DNA of 64,000 nucleotides, taken from the NCBI GenBank assembly GCA_026874595.1, contig CM049314.1, positions 11,278,729 to 11,342,728 of the forward strand, given 5' to 3'. This DNA comes from Sipunculus nudus (taxonomy: Eukaryota > Annelida > Sipuncula > Golfingiida > Sipunculidae). A program made the position numbers and the translations under genes. Below, piece by piece: positions 47,033 through 57,775 of the stretch; position 1 is the first letter of the stretch; each line of letters starts with the position of its first letter. A model generated the notes under the pieces. It did no database searches and was not told the origin of the DNA. It was given only the letters and a program-made list of their open reading frames with translations.

Positions 47033-47190
47033 GTGAGTACATATACTGTATAGTTAATAAAAACTGATAAGCATTACACTTTTAATAATATTAATATACA
47101 TGTACTAACCTTCTATTTTCCTAGTTGGGTATATATGAAGCAGCTAATTATTATCTTTAAGGCAGAACTGTAGTAAAGCAATCCTTGCAG

Positions 47191-47319
47191 CAAAATGTGA
47201 TGAAAGCAAACTGCCTTCGGACTGGCCTTGCAAAGTTCAAAATTCAACCGAACAATTCAGCTACAGCAACGGGTGGTTCAGCGGCCAGTGTCTGTACAAC
47301 TGTAATTCTAAATGTACAG
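47191..47319 (+). CDS. Second-locus WPC exon, closest to exon 13
   Basis: CCTTGCAG acceptor, GTCAGT donor, 129 bp. KCDESKLPSDWPC and SNGWFSGQCLYNCNSKC, but Cys 3 is Tyr (FSYSNGW in place of YKCSNGW). The acceptor is only 158 bp after the previous donor. Confidence 0.75.
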
Positions 47320-47346
47320 GTCAGTTAATAAAACTTATGATAAAAA

Positions 47347-47560
47347 AGGTGGTAGCCTAGGGGTCAAAGGTTAGAGGTCTATGGTTCAATACCCGCCTGA
47401 GTATCAGAGACAAAATTGTGAAATCTCAATGGAACATCAAAGATTTACTTATAGCATAGGGGCCAGGGGTGAGAGCTGGAGGGCTCCGTTTCAATCAAAG
47501 ATAGGCCTAACACTTGTGTTTAACTTCAGGTTACGATTCTTGATTATTCCTGTGCATGTT
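47347..47560 (+). mobile_element. tRNA-derived SINE
   Basis: A box GGTAGCCTAGGGGTCAAAGG (47350-47370) and B box TGGTTCAATACCCG (47382-47395), just after the WPC exon donor. Confidence 0.6.
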
Positions 47561-47930
47561 AAACCTCAATGGGCTTTATAATTATATAACATTATTACAA
47601 TTGAGAGGTCGTATCCAAGGACCAACAATTATTCCAGAGAAAAAAATCAATTTAGGTTATTTATGACTATTAATGTGTAGTACACATAAAGAGAAATTAT
47701 TGTTCCTGAGGGTATAGATATTCGGCTGAAAAAAATCTGGGTAAACAGCAGATCATTAAAAAGCATTTGACATCACATGATACAAGCACTCATAAGAAAA
47801 TAATGATTAAATAAATAAAATCTCAACCAATGCTCTATCGAATGGAGAAATACACTTGCTTGACTGTTGTAATGCATGGTAACTGAATGTACGTTTTGTC
47901 CATAACTGTATCCTCTCAATTATTATTCAG

Positions 47931-48053
47931 CGGAGTATCTGAAGGGGTGTCATGGGATGATTAAGGTCCCGGTGTGTAAGCACGGGCACTTGGACAACCA
48001 GCGCTGTCACTGTCAATGTAGCCAGAGCTCGAGGGGCGCCCTCTGTGACACAC
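47931..48053 (+). CDS. Second-locus EGF exon, closest to exon 17
   Basis: TTATTCAG acceptor, GTGAGT donor, 123 bp. AEYLKGCHGMIKVPVC and CHCQCSQSSRGALCD. All six Cys are kept, while the usual GW is SS. A near twin, 58008-58130, lies downstream of the retrotransposon, so this part was tandemly duplicated. Confidence 0.8.
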
Positions 48054-48134
48054 GTGAGTACTAATCACAGAATTTCCAGTATGTACATCAACTGGATTCG
48101 CTGCACATCTGTTATATGTAGATTGACCCTTGTG

Positions 48135-48137
<3 letters not shown>

Positions 48138-48196
<59 letters not shown>
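48138..48196. repeat. (TA)n microsatellite, left flank of the LTR element
   Basis: About 59 bp of alternating TA. The same repeat resumes at 54899-54932 after the element, so the insertion split one TA tract. Confidence 0.9.
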
Positions 48197-48201
<5 letters not shown>

Positions 48202-48930
48202 CATGGACGTCACCCGGACATCGGAAGATGGCGCCACGAAGTGGTGTGGCCGCCCCCGTTTCCACGCTTATGGATCCACCCCGCTATCAGTGACTACTGA
48301 CGCGCTTTTAGAAACATAAAAACTATTCTTGGACCATTCAGTACTGGTTTTGCAGTTCTGCCGGCGCTATCGTTTCTCTCAAGCAAAACCACAAACTTCT
48401 GCGGTTTTCACCCATTGTTGAAAACCTATAAAACGAACTCGCCTGCAGTACGAGGCGGGACTATTGACTTCGCCAACGCCACGTTGCTGTTATCCCCGGG
48501 GACCGTGACCGTGGGCTCTTGGTCCCCAAGCCCACGGAATGCCATAAACCACGCCATGAACTTTATTATTTAGGAAGAGGAGAGACTTTATGTTTGTTTG
48601 GTGCCACATGGATTAATACAGGACTTCAGTTTTGTGTGTGCCCGAATTATGTGTTGATGATGGACTTCAGTTTCTCGTATACCGGATTCAGTTAAGTATT
48701 TCGTTACAGTTCGTTATTTAGAGACTCGGTTTTCGTCAGAGACTTGGTTATAAATTACGTTATGTATTGACTATTATATTATTTGTGTATGAATGTAAAT
48801 ATTGTAATCTAGTAATATAGTACTGTTTTTGCACCCATATTTTGGTTACGTATTCATTTGAAGAGAACGTGTCTGAGCATATGTGTTACGGTTCGGCCTG
48901 AGTTGTTTGGTGTGAAAAGGGACCGTAACA
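48197..48930 (+). repeat. 5' LTR, 734 bp
   Basis: TG..CA ends. CTATAAAACG at about 48426 (TATAAAA 48427-48433) is a likely promoter box for the U3/R boundary. No AATAAA is visible, so polyadenylation must use a variant signal. Confidence 0.92.
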
Positions 48931-48933
48931 TAA

Positions 48934-48946
48934 TGGCGACCGCGAC
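48934..48946 (+). promoter_or_regulatory. Primer-binding site, tRNA-Arg-like
   Basis: TGGCGACCGCGAC begins 3 bp after the LTR. It matches the complement of a tRNA-Arg 3' end (as known from Drosophila tRNA-Arg, TGGCGACCGTGACAGG) except one position in this span. Confidence 0.65.
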
Positions 48947-49088
48947 GAGACCCTGTATTTCGTAATAACGGCTACATTTGGATGTAAAATTTCACAGTGG
49001 TCTCTATAACTTCTAGGTATTGAACTAGTATTTAACTACAATTGAACTCGGATATTTCTCAGACACGTTATCTTGATACTTTGCAAAT

Positions 49089-52000
49089 ATGGGTACGGAA
49101 TTTAAACCAAATGAAATTATACCACAATTAAGAGAAAATAGGAGCTTATTGTATACGTTAAAGAAAAATGAACTTGAAATTGTTGCTCTACATTTAAATA
49201 TTGACATCATGGATGTATGCACTGTAGAGGGTTTAAGAAATGTACTTAAGAGATCATTATATGGTGATGTAGAAAGTAAAGAGGAATCTGATTTGGAGGA
49301 AAAACCTATTAAGGAACCTCTTGGGGCAACAGCTATTGACCCGATAGAACTAGAATTGAGAAAGTATGAACTTAAATTGAAATATGAAGCTCAAGTTGAA
49401 ACAGATAAATTGAAATATGAAACAGAAATCCGTAGATGTGAAATCGAAAGAGAAACGCAAATTAAGTTGAAAGAGTTAGAGTTACAAAATCCTCAAAATC
49501 GTAAAGCACATGAGCCGTCTGAATTCCTATTCAGAAATTCGACAAAAGTACCTCCCTTCAATGAAAACGAAGTGGAGCGTTATTTCAGTTATTTTGAACG
49601 GGTGGCCACTTTAATGGCTTGGCCTAAAGGCCAGTGGACCCTGTTGTTACAAAGCGTTCTGGTTGGTCGCGCACAGGACGTTTACACTGCGCTCACAGAC
49701 GAACAATGCAGGGATTACGACACTGTAAAAGAGGTCATTCTGAGAGCCTATGAATTAGTCCCCGAAGCGTATCGCTTAAAATTTAGGAATGCCACCAAAA
49801 GAGAAAATCAATCTCATGTTGAATATGCTAGAGACAAAGAAAGTGCATTTAATAGATGGTGTCAGTCTATGAAAATTGATCAGGACTTTGAAAAACTCAA
49901 ACAACTAATTTTGATAGAAGAGTTCAAAAGGCATATCCGTAGTGACATTAAAATATTTTTGGATGAACATAAAGTAAGAAATGTAAACGAGGCTGGTGTC
50001 CTGGCAGATGAATTTGCCTTGACGCACCGCCCCAGTTATACCAGTCACAGGAGGAGGTATGGTGAGAAAAGAGAGGGTAGCAAAAGCCCAAAACTGGGTC
50101 GGAGAAAGGGTAGTCCCTACTATCGGGGTCACTCCGGCTCAGGTAAACCACAGTCCGATCATGGTAAACCCCAGTATAAAAGTCAATCTGACTCTCCTGC
50201 TCAACATAAAGAGGGACAACCTAGGACTGGACCCAAATATTGTACATTCTGTGAGTTCAAGGGGCATACAGAATCTGAGTGTTACAGAAAAAGATACGGT
50301 CAAAGTAAGCCTAAACCTAATGCGTTAACTGTTACGCAGAGCATGAAACCGGTAACAATGCCCAGTAAACTAGAGACTAAAGGTGAAACACAAAGCCCTG
50401 TCCACGAGAGCTTTCAGCCCTTTGTGTCAGATGGCTTTGTTCAGTTAGAGGGTAACCATGCAAGAAAGGCCCGTGTTAAAATCTTAAGGGATACCGGGGC
50501 AACCCAAAGCCTCGTTTTGAAATATGTTCTTCCCTTCTCTCAAGAGAGTTACGCGGGGTGTTCAGTTCTAGTCCAGGGCGTTAATTCGGAATTTTTAGAA
50601 GTTCCATTACACAGAGTGAAACTAGAATCTGATTTAGTCTCTGAATTTGTAACTGTAGGAGTTTGTTCAAAGTTGCCAGCAGAGGGCATTTCGCTCCTCC
50701 TAGGCAACGATTTAGCTGGTGACAGAGTGAAAATTGATCCCAGAATGACAAAATTGCCGAGCACTGATAGGGACACAGACCTGCTCCAGCAGGAGTTTCC
50801 GGGCGTATTTCCAGGCTGTGTAGTGACTCGAGCGATGAGTAAAAAGGCAAGTCTGAAACCAGAGAGTTCTGTACTTGACCTCTCGCAAACCTTTATGGCG
50901 CATTCAAACGATGACGTCAGTGGCTTAAAGCCTGTTACGCGAGTAAATATTAAATCGCCCGCGTGTGACCCAAGTGGCACACCAAGTCCAAAGGACTCGA
51001 CTACAAATGTAGTACAGGGCAAACAGACCCTGAATAGAAATCTCCAAAGGAGTACAAACGGCGTGAAATCGCCTGATCAAAATGGGCATGAACAGTTAAA
51101 GAAGGATAGGAGTGTAAAGAATGTAGAAGTTAGCATGAAAACTGATGATTTGATAGAAATGCAAAAGAAAGATCCTGATATTGCCTCCCTTAGAGAAAAT
51201 GCCTTGACTAAAGAGGAAGCAGATAAAGTTCCAACTTGTTTCACCTTACAGAATGATGTACTAGTCAGAAAATATAGACCTCCCACCACACCAGCGGACG
51301 AAACGTGGAATACTCTTTATCAAATTGTAGTTCCCCCCGAGTATCGCCCAGAAATCTTAAAACTTGCACATGATCATCCTATGGCAGGACATTTGGGTGT
51401 CAGGAAAACCAAACACAAAATTCTCCAACACTTCTATTGGCCCAAGTTAAAACGAGACGTGGCGAAATACTGTAAAACTTGTCATGTGTGTCAAATGATT
51501 GGAAAACCAACCCACCAGATTAGTCCTGCGCCACTCTCGCCCATACCAGCAACACATGATGCGTTTGAATCAGTAATACTTGACTGTGTAGGACCGCTAA
51601 GAAAAACTAAACATGGCAATGAATATGTTCTAACAATCATGTGTACTGCAACTAGATTTCCAGAAGCTATTCCTCTTAGAACTATATCTGCAAAGAAAAT
51701 TGTTGAAGCTCTGGTTAAATATTTTACTACTTTTGGCTTACCAAGAACAATACAAACGGATCAAGGTTCAAATTTCATGTCAAATATATTTGCCCAGGTT
51801 ATGGCAGAGCTAGGCATAAAACACTACAAATCCAGTGCATACCATCCTGAGAGTCAAGGTGCTCTAGAGCGATTTCACCAAACTCTCAAAAACATGATTA
51901 GAGCTTATTGTCTTGACACTGGGAACCAGTGGGATGAGGGTTTACCCTTTTTGATATTTGCAGCCCGAGAAGCAGTGCAAGAAAGCTTAGGGTTTAGCCC

Positions 52001-53933
52001 TTTTGAATTAGTGTATGGGCACTGTGTAAGAGGCCCCCTGGCGGTGTTAAAAGACACTTGGATCGAAAACAGTTCTCAAAGTAGCTTGTTAAAATATGTT
52101 CAGGAATTCAAGGAGAAATTAAGTAGGGCAAATGAAATCGCCCAAGAACATTTAAAGAAAGCCCAAAACAAAATGAAAGTATGGTATGACAAAAAGACGA
52201 CAAAAAGAGAATTTAAACCTGGTGATAAAGTTCTGGTATTATTCCCAATTCCAGGACATCCCCTGCAAGCAAAATACTCTGGACCATACAAAGTTGTTGA
52301 GAAGAAATCAGATTTGAATTATGTGATTGATACTCCTGATCGTAGAAAGTCGCATCAACTTTGTCATATAAATATGTTGAAAGAATATCATGACAGATCA
52401 GCAGAAACATGTCAATCTAGTCCTCCCCAAACAAATTTGATACTCATTAAAGAAACTGAAAAGAATGCCGAGGATATTCTCATGAAGAAAACTGAACATC
52501 CTGTAAAACTGAACAACTCTGATATTTTAAATAATTTAGATCAGAAATTGTCACATTTGGATTTCGATCAGTTATCAGAGTTGAAGGAAATCCTGCTAAA
52601 TTATGACTCTTTATTTCCTGATGTCCCCAGTAGAACTAATGTACTACAGCATGATGTAGACGTAGGAGATGCTTCCCCTATTAAACAGGCACCATATAGA
52701 GCTGGTCCCCAAAAGTTACAAGCCATAAAGAATGAAATCAAGTATATGATAGAGAATGATATTATTGAAAACAGCAGTAGTGCCTGGAGTTCCCCATGTT
52801 TGTTGATAAAGAAGCCTGATATGACCTACAGATTTTGTACAGACTATCGAAAAGTTAACACTGTAACAATAACAGATACTTACCCTTTGCCCAGAGTGGA
52901 AGATTGCATTGATAAGATTGGATCTGCTACGTATATTAGCAAGTTAGATCTGTTGAAAGGTTATTGGCAGGTACCTCTTACCGAACGGGCTAAGCAAATA
53001 TCTGCGTTTGTAACGCCAAACGGTTTGTTCCAGTACAAAGTTATGCCCTTCGGAATGAAAAATGCGCCAGCCTGCTTCATGAGACTTATGAATTGTGTAT
53101 TATCTGGCTTAGATAACTGTACTTGCTATATTGATGATGTTGTTGTATACAATCACATATGGGAAGATCATAAACAAAGTTTGGTAGAACTCTTTGAGAG
53201 ACTGAAAAAAGCAGGATTGACAGTTAATCTTGCCAAGAGTGATTTTTGTCGTGCAACTGTAACATATTTAGGGCACGAAGTAGGTCAAGGTTGTGTAAAA
53301 CCAATTGCCAGTAAAGTATCTGCTATCGTAGAATTTCCAGTTCCTACTAATCGCAAGGAACTAATGCGATTCTTAGGAATGACTGGGTATTACAGGAAAT
53401 TTTGTCAAAACTTTGCAGAAGTTGTAAATCCGTTAACGGACCTATTGAAAAAGGACAGAAAATTCCATTGGAATAAAAACTGTCAAAATGCTTTTGAAAG
53501 AGCCAAAGCTATATTACAAAGTGCACCTGTGTTACAGGCTCCAAATTTTGATAAACCGTTTTCTCTCATGACGGATGCCAGCGATTGCGGTGTAGGCGCT
53601 GTGCTCATCCAAGACGATGACTTTAACATAAGTCATCCGGTTTGCTACTATTCAAAGAAATTTTTACCTCATCAGAAGAATTATTCTACTATTGAAAAGG
53701 AAACCCTGTCACTATTGATGGCGTTACAGCACTTTGAAGTATATTTGGGCTCTACGCCGTATGATATAACTGTTTATACAGATCATAATCCCATAACATT
53801 CCTTCATAAGATGAAGAATAATAATCAGAGATTAATGAGATGGAGTCTAGCCCTGTCAGAGTTTAACCTAGTTATCAAACACATCAAGGGCTCCGATAAT
53901 ATAATCGCTGATACGTTATCAAGACGTCATTAA
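49089..53933 (+). CDS. Gag-Pol polyprotein, order Gag-protease-integrase-RT-RNase H
   Basis: 1614 residues, one open frame. Gag: charged helical segment about 86-134. Capsid with SCAN-like C-terminal part about 224-313. CCHC zinc knuckle C385-x2-C388-x4-H393-x4-C398. Aspartic protease D468-T-G-A. Integrase: HHCC finger (H763, H768, C798, C801), catalytic D832, D891 and E927 with 35 residues between the last two (DD35E), GPY/F-type C-terminal module near 1044-1095 (KYSGPYKVV). Reverse transcriptase: D1287 in SKLDLLKGY and YIDD with D1349/D1350. RNase H: D1496 (TDAS), E1538, D1565 (YTDHN), ending IADTLSRRH. All catalytic residues are present. The missing Gag-Pol frameshift or stop means structural and enzymatic parts would be made in equal amounts unless processed or regulated otherwise. 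The start at 49089 follows the PBS by about 140 bp. Confidence 0.95.
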   Translation: MGTEFKPNEIIPQLRENRSLLYTLKKNELEIVALHLNIDIMDVCTVEGLRNVLKRSLYGDVESKEESDLEEKPIKEPLGATAIDPIELELRKYELKLKYEAQVETDKLKYETEIRRCEIERETQIKLKELELQNPQNRKAHEPSEFLFRNSTKVPPFNENEVERYFSYFERVATLMAWPKGQWTLLLQSVLVGRAQDVYTALTDEQCRDYDTVKEVILRAYELVPEAYRLKFRNATKRENQSHVEYARDKESAFNRWCQSMKIDQDFEKLKQLILIEEFKRHIRSDIKIFLDEHKVRNVNEAGVLADEFALTHRPSYTSHRRRYGEKREGSKSPKLGRRKGSPYYRGHSGSGKPQSDHGKPQYKSQSDSPAQHKEGQPRTGPKYCTFCEFKGHTESECYRKRYGQSKPKPNALTVTQSMKPVTMPSKLETKGETQSPVHESFQPFVSDGFVQLEGNHARKARVKILRDTGATQSLVLKYVLPFSQESYAGCSVLVQGVNSEFLEVPLHRVKLESDLVSEFVTVGVCSKLPAEGISLLLGNDLAGDRVKIDPRMTKLPSTDRDTDLLQQEFPGVFPGCVVTRAMSKKASLKPESSVLDLSQTFMAHSNDDVSGLKPVTRVNIKSPACDPSGTPSPKDSTTNVVQGKQTLNRNLQRSTNGVKSPDQNGHEQLKKDRSVKNVEVSMKTDDLIEMQKKDPDIASLRENALTKEEADKVPTCFTLQNDVLVRKYRPPTTPADETWNTLYQIVVPPEYRPEILKLAHDHPMAGHLGVRKTKHKILQHFYWPKLKRDVAKYCKTCHVCQMIGKPTHQISPAPLSPIPATHDAFESVILDCVGPLRKTKHGNEYVLTIMCTATRFPEAIPLRTISAKKIVEALVKYFTTFGLPRTIQTDQGSNFMSNIFAQVMAELGIKHYKSSAYHPESQGALERFHQTLKNMIRAYCLDTGNQWDEGLPFLIFAAREAVQESLGFSPFELVYGHCVRGPLAVLKDTWIENSSQSSLLKYVQEFKEKLSRANEIAQEHLKKAQNKMKVWYDKKTTKREFKPGDKVLVLFPIPGHPLQAKYSGPYKVVEKKSDLNYVIDTPDRRKSHQLCHINMLKEYHDRSAETCQSSPPQTNLILIKETEKNAEDILMKKTEHPVKLNNSDILNNLDQKLSHLDFDQLSELKEILLNYDSLFPDVPSRTNVLQHDVDVGDASPIKQAPYRAGPQKLQAIKNEIKYMIENDIIENSSSAWSSPCLLIKKPDMTYRFCTDYRKVNTVTITDTYPLPRVEDCIDKIGSATYISKLDLLKGYWQVPLTERAKQISAFVTPNGLFQYKVMPFGMKNAPACFMRLMNCVLSGLDNCTCYIDDVVVYNHIWEDHKQSLVELFERLKKAGLTVNLAKSDFCRATVTYLGHEVGQGCVKPIASKVSAIVEFPVPTNRKELMRFLGMTGYYRKFCQNFAEVVNPLTDLLKKDRKFHWNKNCQNAFERAKAILQSAPVLQAPNFDKPFSLMTDASDCGVGAVLIQDDDFNISHPVCYYSKKFLPHQKNYSTIEKETLSLLMALQHFEVYLGSTPYDITVYTDHNPITFLHKMKNNNQRLMRWSLALSEFNLVIKHIKGSDNIIADTLSRRH

Positions 53934-54153
53934 GTTTGATCTGATGATTGACTCTTGTTATAGCCTCGGATATGTTCTGTCCTTTGGAAGAGTTGTATTA
54001 CATATATTACATGTATTAAGATATTGCTGATTATACTATTTGTGATGATAATTAATTAGCTGTAAGAAGCATAAACTAATGCTTAAGATGTCAAACTACT
54101 CATATACTCGTCATACAGTGCTAATGCTTTGCTCTCCTTACCTTCTTTCTTTT

Positions 54154-54164
54154 AAGGGTGGGGG
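54154..54164 (+). promoter_or_regulatory. Polypurine tract
   Basis: AAGGGTGGGGG immediately before the 3' LTR, the expected plus-strand priming site. One T interrupts it. Confidence 0.75.
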
Positions 54165-54894
54165 TGTTGCATGGACGTCACCCGGACATCGGAAGATGGC
54201 GCCACGAAGTGGTGTGGCCGCCCCCGTTTCCACGCTTATGGATCCACCCCGCTATCAGTGACTACTGACGCGCTTTTAGAAACATAAAAACTATTCTTGG
54301 ACCATTCAGTACTGGTTTTGCAGTTCTGCCGGCGCTATCGTTTCTCTCAAGCAAAACCACAAACTTCTGCGGTTTTCACCCATTGTTGAAAACCTATAAA
54401 ACGAACTCGCCTGCAGTACGAGGCGGGACTATTGACTTCGCCAACGCCACGTTGCTGTTATCCCCGGGGACCGTGACCGTGGGCTCTTGGTCCCCAAGCC
54501 CACGGAATGCCATAAACCACGCCATGAACTTTATTATTTAGGAAGAGGAGAGACTTTATGTTTGTTTGGTGCCACATGGATTAATACAGGACTTCAGTTT
54601 TGTGTGTGCCCGAATTATGTGTTGATGATGGACTTCAGTTTCTCGTATACCGGATTCAGTTAAGTATTTCGTTACAGTTCGTTATTTAGAGACTCGGTTT
54701 TCGTCAGAGACTTGGTTATAAATTACGTTATGTATTGACTATTATATTATTTGTGTATGAATGTAAATATTGTAATCTAGTAATATAGTACTGTTTTTGC
54801 ACCCATATTTTGGTTACGTATTCATTTGAAGAGAACGTGTCTGAGCATATGTGTTACGGTTCGGCCTGAGTTGTTTGGTGTGAAAAGGGACCGT

Positions 54895-54898
<4 letters not shown>
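54165..54898 (+). repeat. 3' LTR, 734 bp
   Basis: Same length and, by eye, same sequence as the 5' LTR. TATAAAA at 54395-54401. Confidence 0.92.

Positions 54899-54932
<34 letters not shown>
54899..54932. repeat. (AT)n microsatellite, right flank of the LTR element
   Basis: Continuation of the TA tract interrupted by the retrotransposon. Confidence 0.9.
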
Positions 54933-54936
<4 letters not shown>

Positions 54937-56582
54937 TAACACTAATATTATTATATTTTACATAACACTTCATAAATAATTTCCCTTGCTGCTTTTTTAA
55001 GTCCATGTTAAACTAATAATTATTAATGTTTTAAAGATGAAAATTAATAGATTACCGGTAAACAAATTAGGAATAGAGGCTTTGAGGTTTCGATCGTTTT
55101 ACAATAAGGGGAGCAGATAATTAATGATTAGCATAAGAAACGTGCAAATGGTGATGCAAGGAAGGAAATTGAAGGCGGACCCTTATTTAGCGGCTCACTT
55201 TTGCTTAGTCTGGTACCAAATCATATATTTAAGCTGGCGCCACCGTCTGTGTAAGATGTGAACAAATGTTGTCGCATTCTCCGGAATCCATGGATTACGC
55301 AGTTTTATTTAATGCCAAATATTTAGTTAACCAGCCCTTTATAATAGAGTTTTTATCTCTGGAATTAGAAATTATACAAAAGTATATTAAATAATCATTA
55401 ATCAAGCGTGATAAAAAATATATGTTCAGGCTTACCTACTTAAAGTTTCATAGCCGATGGTTTGTTACAAAGTTATCTAAAATTGGGAGAAGTCCAAGTG
55501 AGAAAGATATCCCACCGCATGAACAAACAGGAATATGTATTGATAATTTTATGTAAAAATTACAGTATAACCGTTTTATTTATGTGACAGCAAGCTGAAA
55601 CGTATGAACAACATGTGAAGTGGTTAAGAGGTCCGTGTGGCGTATGTGGTCATGAGTTTTATTGTATGAATACTATATGAGTACTATGGAACCGGCCTTT
55701 TCAACCTCCTTTAAATAGGGATAAAATGAGTCCGTACCAGTCTAGACTACATTAAGCCGCTGAGCTAGTGTCTACCAAAATATGAAGGCATAGCCACTGA
55801 GAAATCCGTCATTTTTCATAATAGCAGCCAAATACATCTTCTTCCCCATTTTCCCCATGATCCTTAAGCAGGCTGAACTCCCATCGAATTATAGTTAAAT
55901 TTAATTGTCTTTCGTGAAGACTGTTTTTGATTGGACACCAATTATTTTTGACAGATACGTGAATCAAAATAATCCAAGATGCCAAGATCCATTATTGTCA
56001 TTTTTAAAGGAAGTACAACCTTGAGATAATATGTAATATGTCGATTTTTGATAATTTCACTGTGCTGAGTTGAAATTTACCATCAACATTTCGAATATAC
56101 CCATTTTACACATGTTTCATGATTCTGACATTTCTAGGTTAATTTGCCTCACATATAGAGGCTTGCAGCGCAGTGATTCGTGAAAGTTTAATTATAAGCC
56201 AATTTTATACATTCTAAAAATGTTCCAAATATTCACAGTTGTACCTGAATTTCAGAAAAGTGAAAAGTACATTTCAATAGTTAAACATTCGTAAAAATCA
56301 AACAATTAACTCGTAATGTTAAACTACTTTGGCGTCAAACAGTTGAATTAAAATTAGACAATCAAAATTTAATAATAATTTAATGGGAGTTTAGCCTGCC
56401 CCAGAATCATGTGTACCACATTTCAGGCTTGCGTCACCATTTACACATTTTTTTTTAAAAATCCCGCCTCACTAAATGTCTTGCGGATTTATTTTGCTTA
56501 TTGAGACTGGTTGTTATCAATCTAATGGGTTTACTGAACGTCTGTTACCTTCATTAATTGCTCATAATGTTAATACATTCAG
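54933..56582. other. Intron sequence after the retrotransposon, nothing recognised
   Basis: AT-rich, no frames with domain similarity and no clear repeats. Confidence 0.45.
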
Positions 56583-56727
56583 CACACTGTGACACCAGCA
56601 CCATGCCTAACCAATGGCCTTGCTCTTGTGTGGATTCAACGGGACAAAATCGGGCGTACAGCTGCAGCGTACAGGAATTCATGGTTCTACAACAAATGCC
56701 TGTACACGTGTAATAAGGGGTGTAAAG
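56583..56727 (+). pseudogene. Second-locus WPC exon broken by a 7-bp insertion
   Basis: TACATTCAG acceptor and donor GTGTAC, 145 bp against 138 in exon 23 and in 58894-59031. CDTSTMPNQWPC and the x13 interval to Cys 3 are in one frame. NSWFYNKCLYTCNKGC is in another. The seven bases GTACAGG between AGC and AATTCATGG account exactly for the difference, and an 8-bp word GCGTACAG occurs twice around the spot. Confidence 0.8.
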
Positions 56728-57604
56728 GTGTACAATTCACATACATAGATATTACCCTGTTTTGTTTGATTGCCGACAATAAGTAGTTTGGAAATCGATC
56801 GTTTTATTATAATTTCATATTATTCCAAATTTTAACATTTTCACTCTTATTCTTTCAAATTTAATCTTTGATATAATAAAATTCCATTTTACATATAAAA
56901 ATTATGTAAAAAGTGGAAACATAATACAAAAAAAATTATATACTACGAATAGGACAATTATAGAAATAATTACAGAAGTAAAATGCGTGAAATACCTTGT
57001 ATCAAATTATCCATTTATATAAAAATATTACATAAATCTTGACATTTTCAAAGTGAACTTTTTTATAGGCGACATGTATAATTTCTGTAAAAGTAAGTCC
57101 AAATGCATATACGTGCCATCATAGTAACCTTTATGACGTCATTATTTGTAATATTAATGTTTAGTCCTGCTCCCGGAAATCACTCTGTCAAAGATGATGC
57201 TTTGTCAAGGCGAAAGGTGGCAGATAATAAGTCCCGATTGTTAGGAGATACCCTGGAACATGATTATTGATACCTACGGTATTACGCGCGTTTCCTTCTC
57301 GGCGCCATCTCGTGTTAAAACTTTAAACGATTTAGCTGTATTAAATATCTCTGATTTGGATAATCTCGCTGAATAAACACAAGATGGCGCTGATATACAG
57401 AAGCGATATTACTGTATATTTTTTTACTACAATTTTTTTATGTATCCAAGAAAACAGTTGTTTGTTTATTATCTGGCCTAACCTAATACAAGGGGCAATT
57501 CATAATGACAAAAATAAAAGTTAGGAAGTAATACACACTGATTCTATGATATGCTGCATTACAACATATGTTGATACTGACACCGTTTCTTTTATTATAT
57601 ATTC

Positions 57605-57775
57605 AGCGGAGTTACTGAAGACATGTGAGAGACTTGGTAAGATATACAAGTAAGCTCATACCCCGGTAACAGTGAGTGTACGGTTAAGCAAAGCTAAGGT
57701 AATAGAAACGAAATTCATAAACAAATGGTTTAGACAGAACCATTGGAAATTAAGCTTATAACCATATAACTGCAA
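57605..57775 (+). pseudogene. Relics of one EGF and one WPC exon
   Basis: ATATTCAG (ending 57607) followed by GGAGTTACTGAAGACATGT reads AELLKTC like the YLxxC leader, then hits TAA. At 57723-57775 AAATGGTTTAGACAG, then CCATATAACTGCAAG before GTAATC, resembles the end of a WPC exon (KWFRQ, donor position conserved) but contains a stop. Confidence 0.5.

Larger units (their letters stand above)
48197..54898 (+). mobile_element. Complete Ty3/gypsy-class LTR retrotransposon with Gmr1-like gene order
   Basis: 6702 bp with 734-bp direct LTRs (48197-48930 and 54165-54898) that begin TGTTGC and end TAACA, identical by eye. Inside are a primer-binding site, one 1614-codon gag-pol ORF without stops or frameshifts, and a purine-rich tract just before the 3' LTR. 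Target duplication is consistent with ATAT but ambiguous in a TA tract. Integrase comes before reverse transcriptase, unlike ordinary Ty3/gypsy elements (RT-RNase H-integrase) and like Gmr1-type elements described by Goodwin and Poulter. Same orientation as the host exons. All visible parts for transposition are present, so it may be active or only recently silenced. Confidence 0.93.

Noticed and set aside
57170-57240. Short reading VKDDALSRR resembling the end of a gypsy RNase H domain
   Set aside because: Only about a dozen residues, with no RT or RNase H motifs nearby. Chance is likely.
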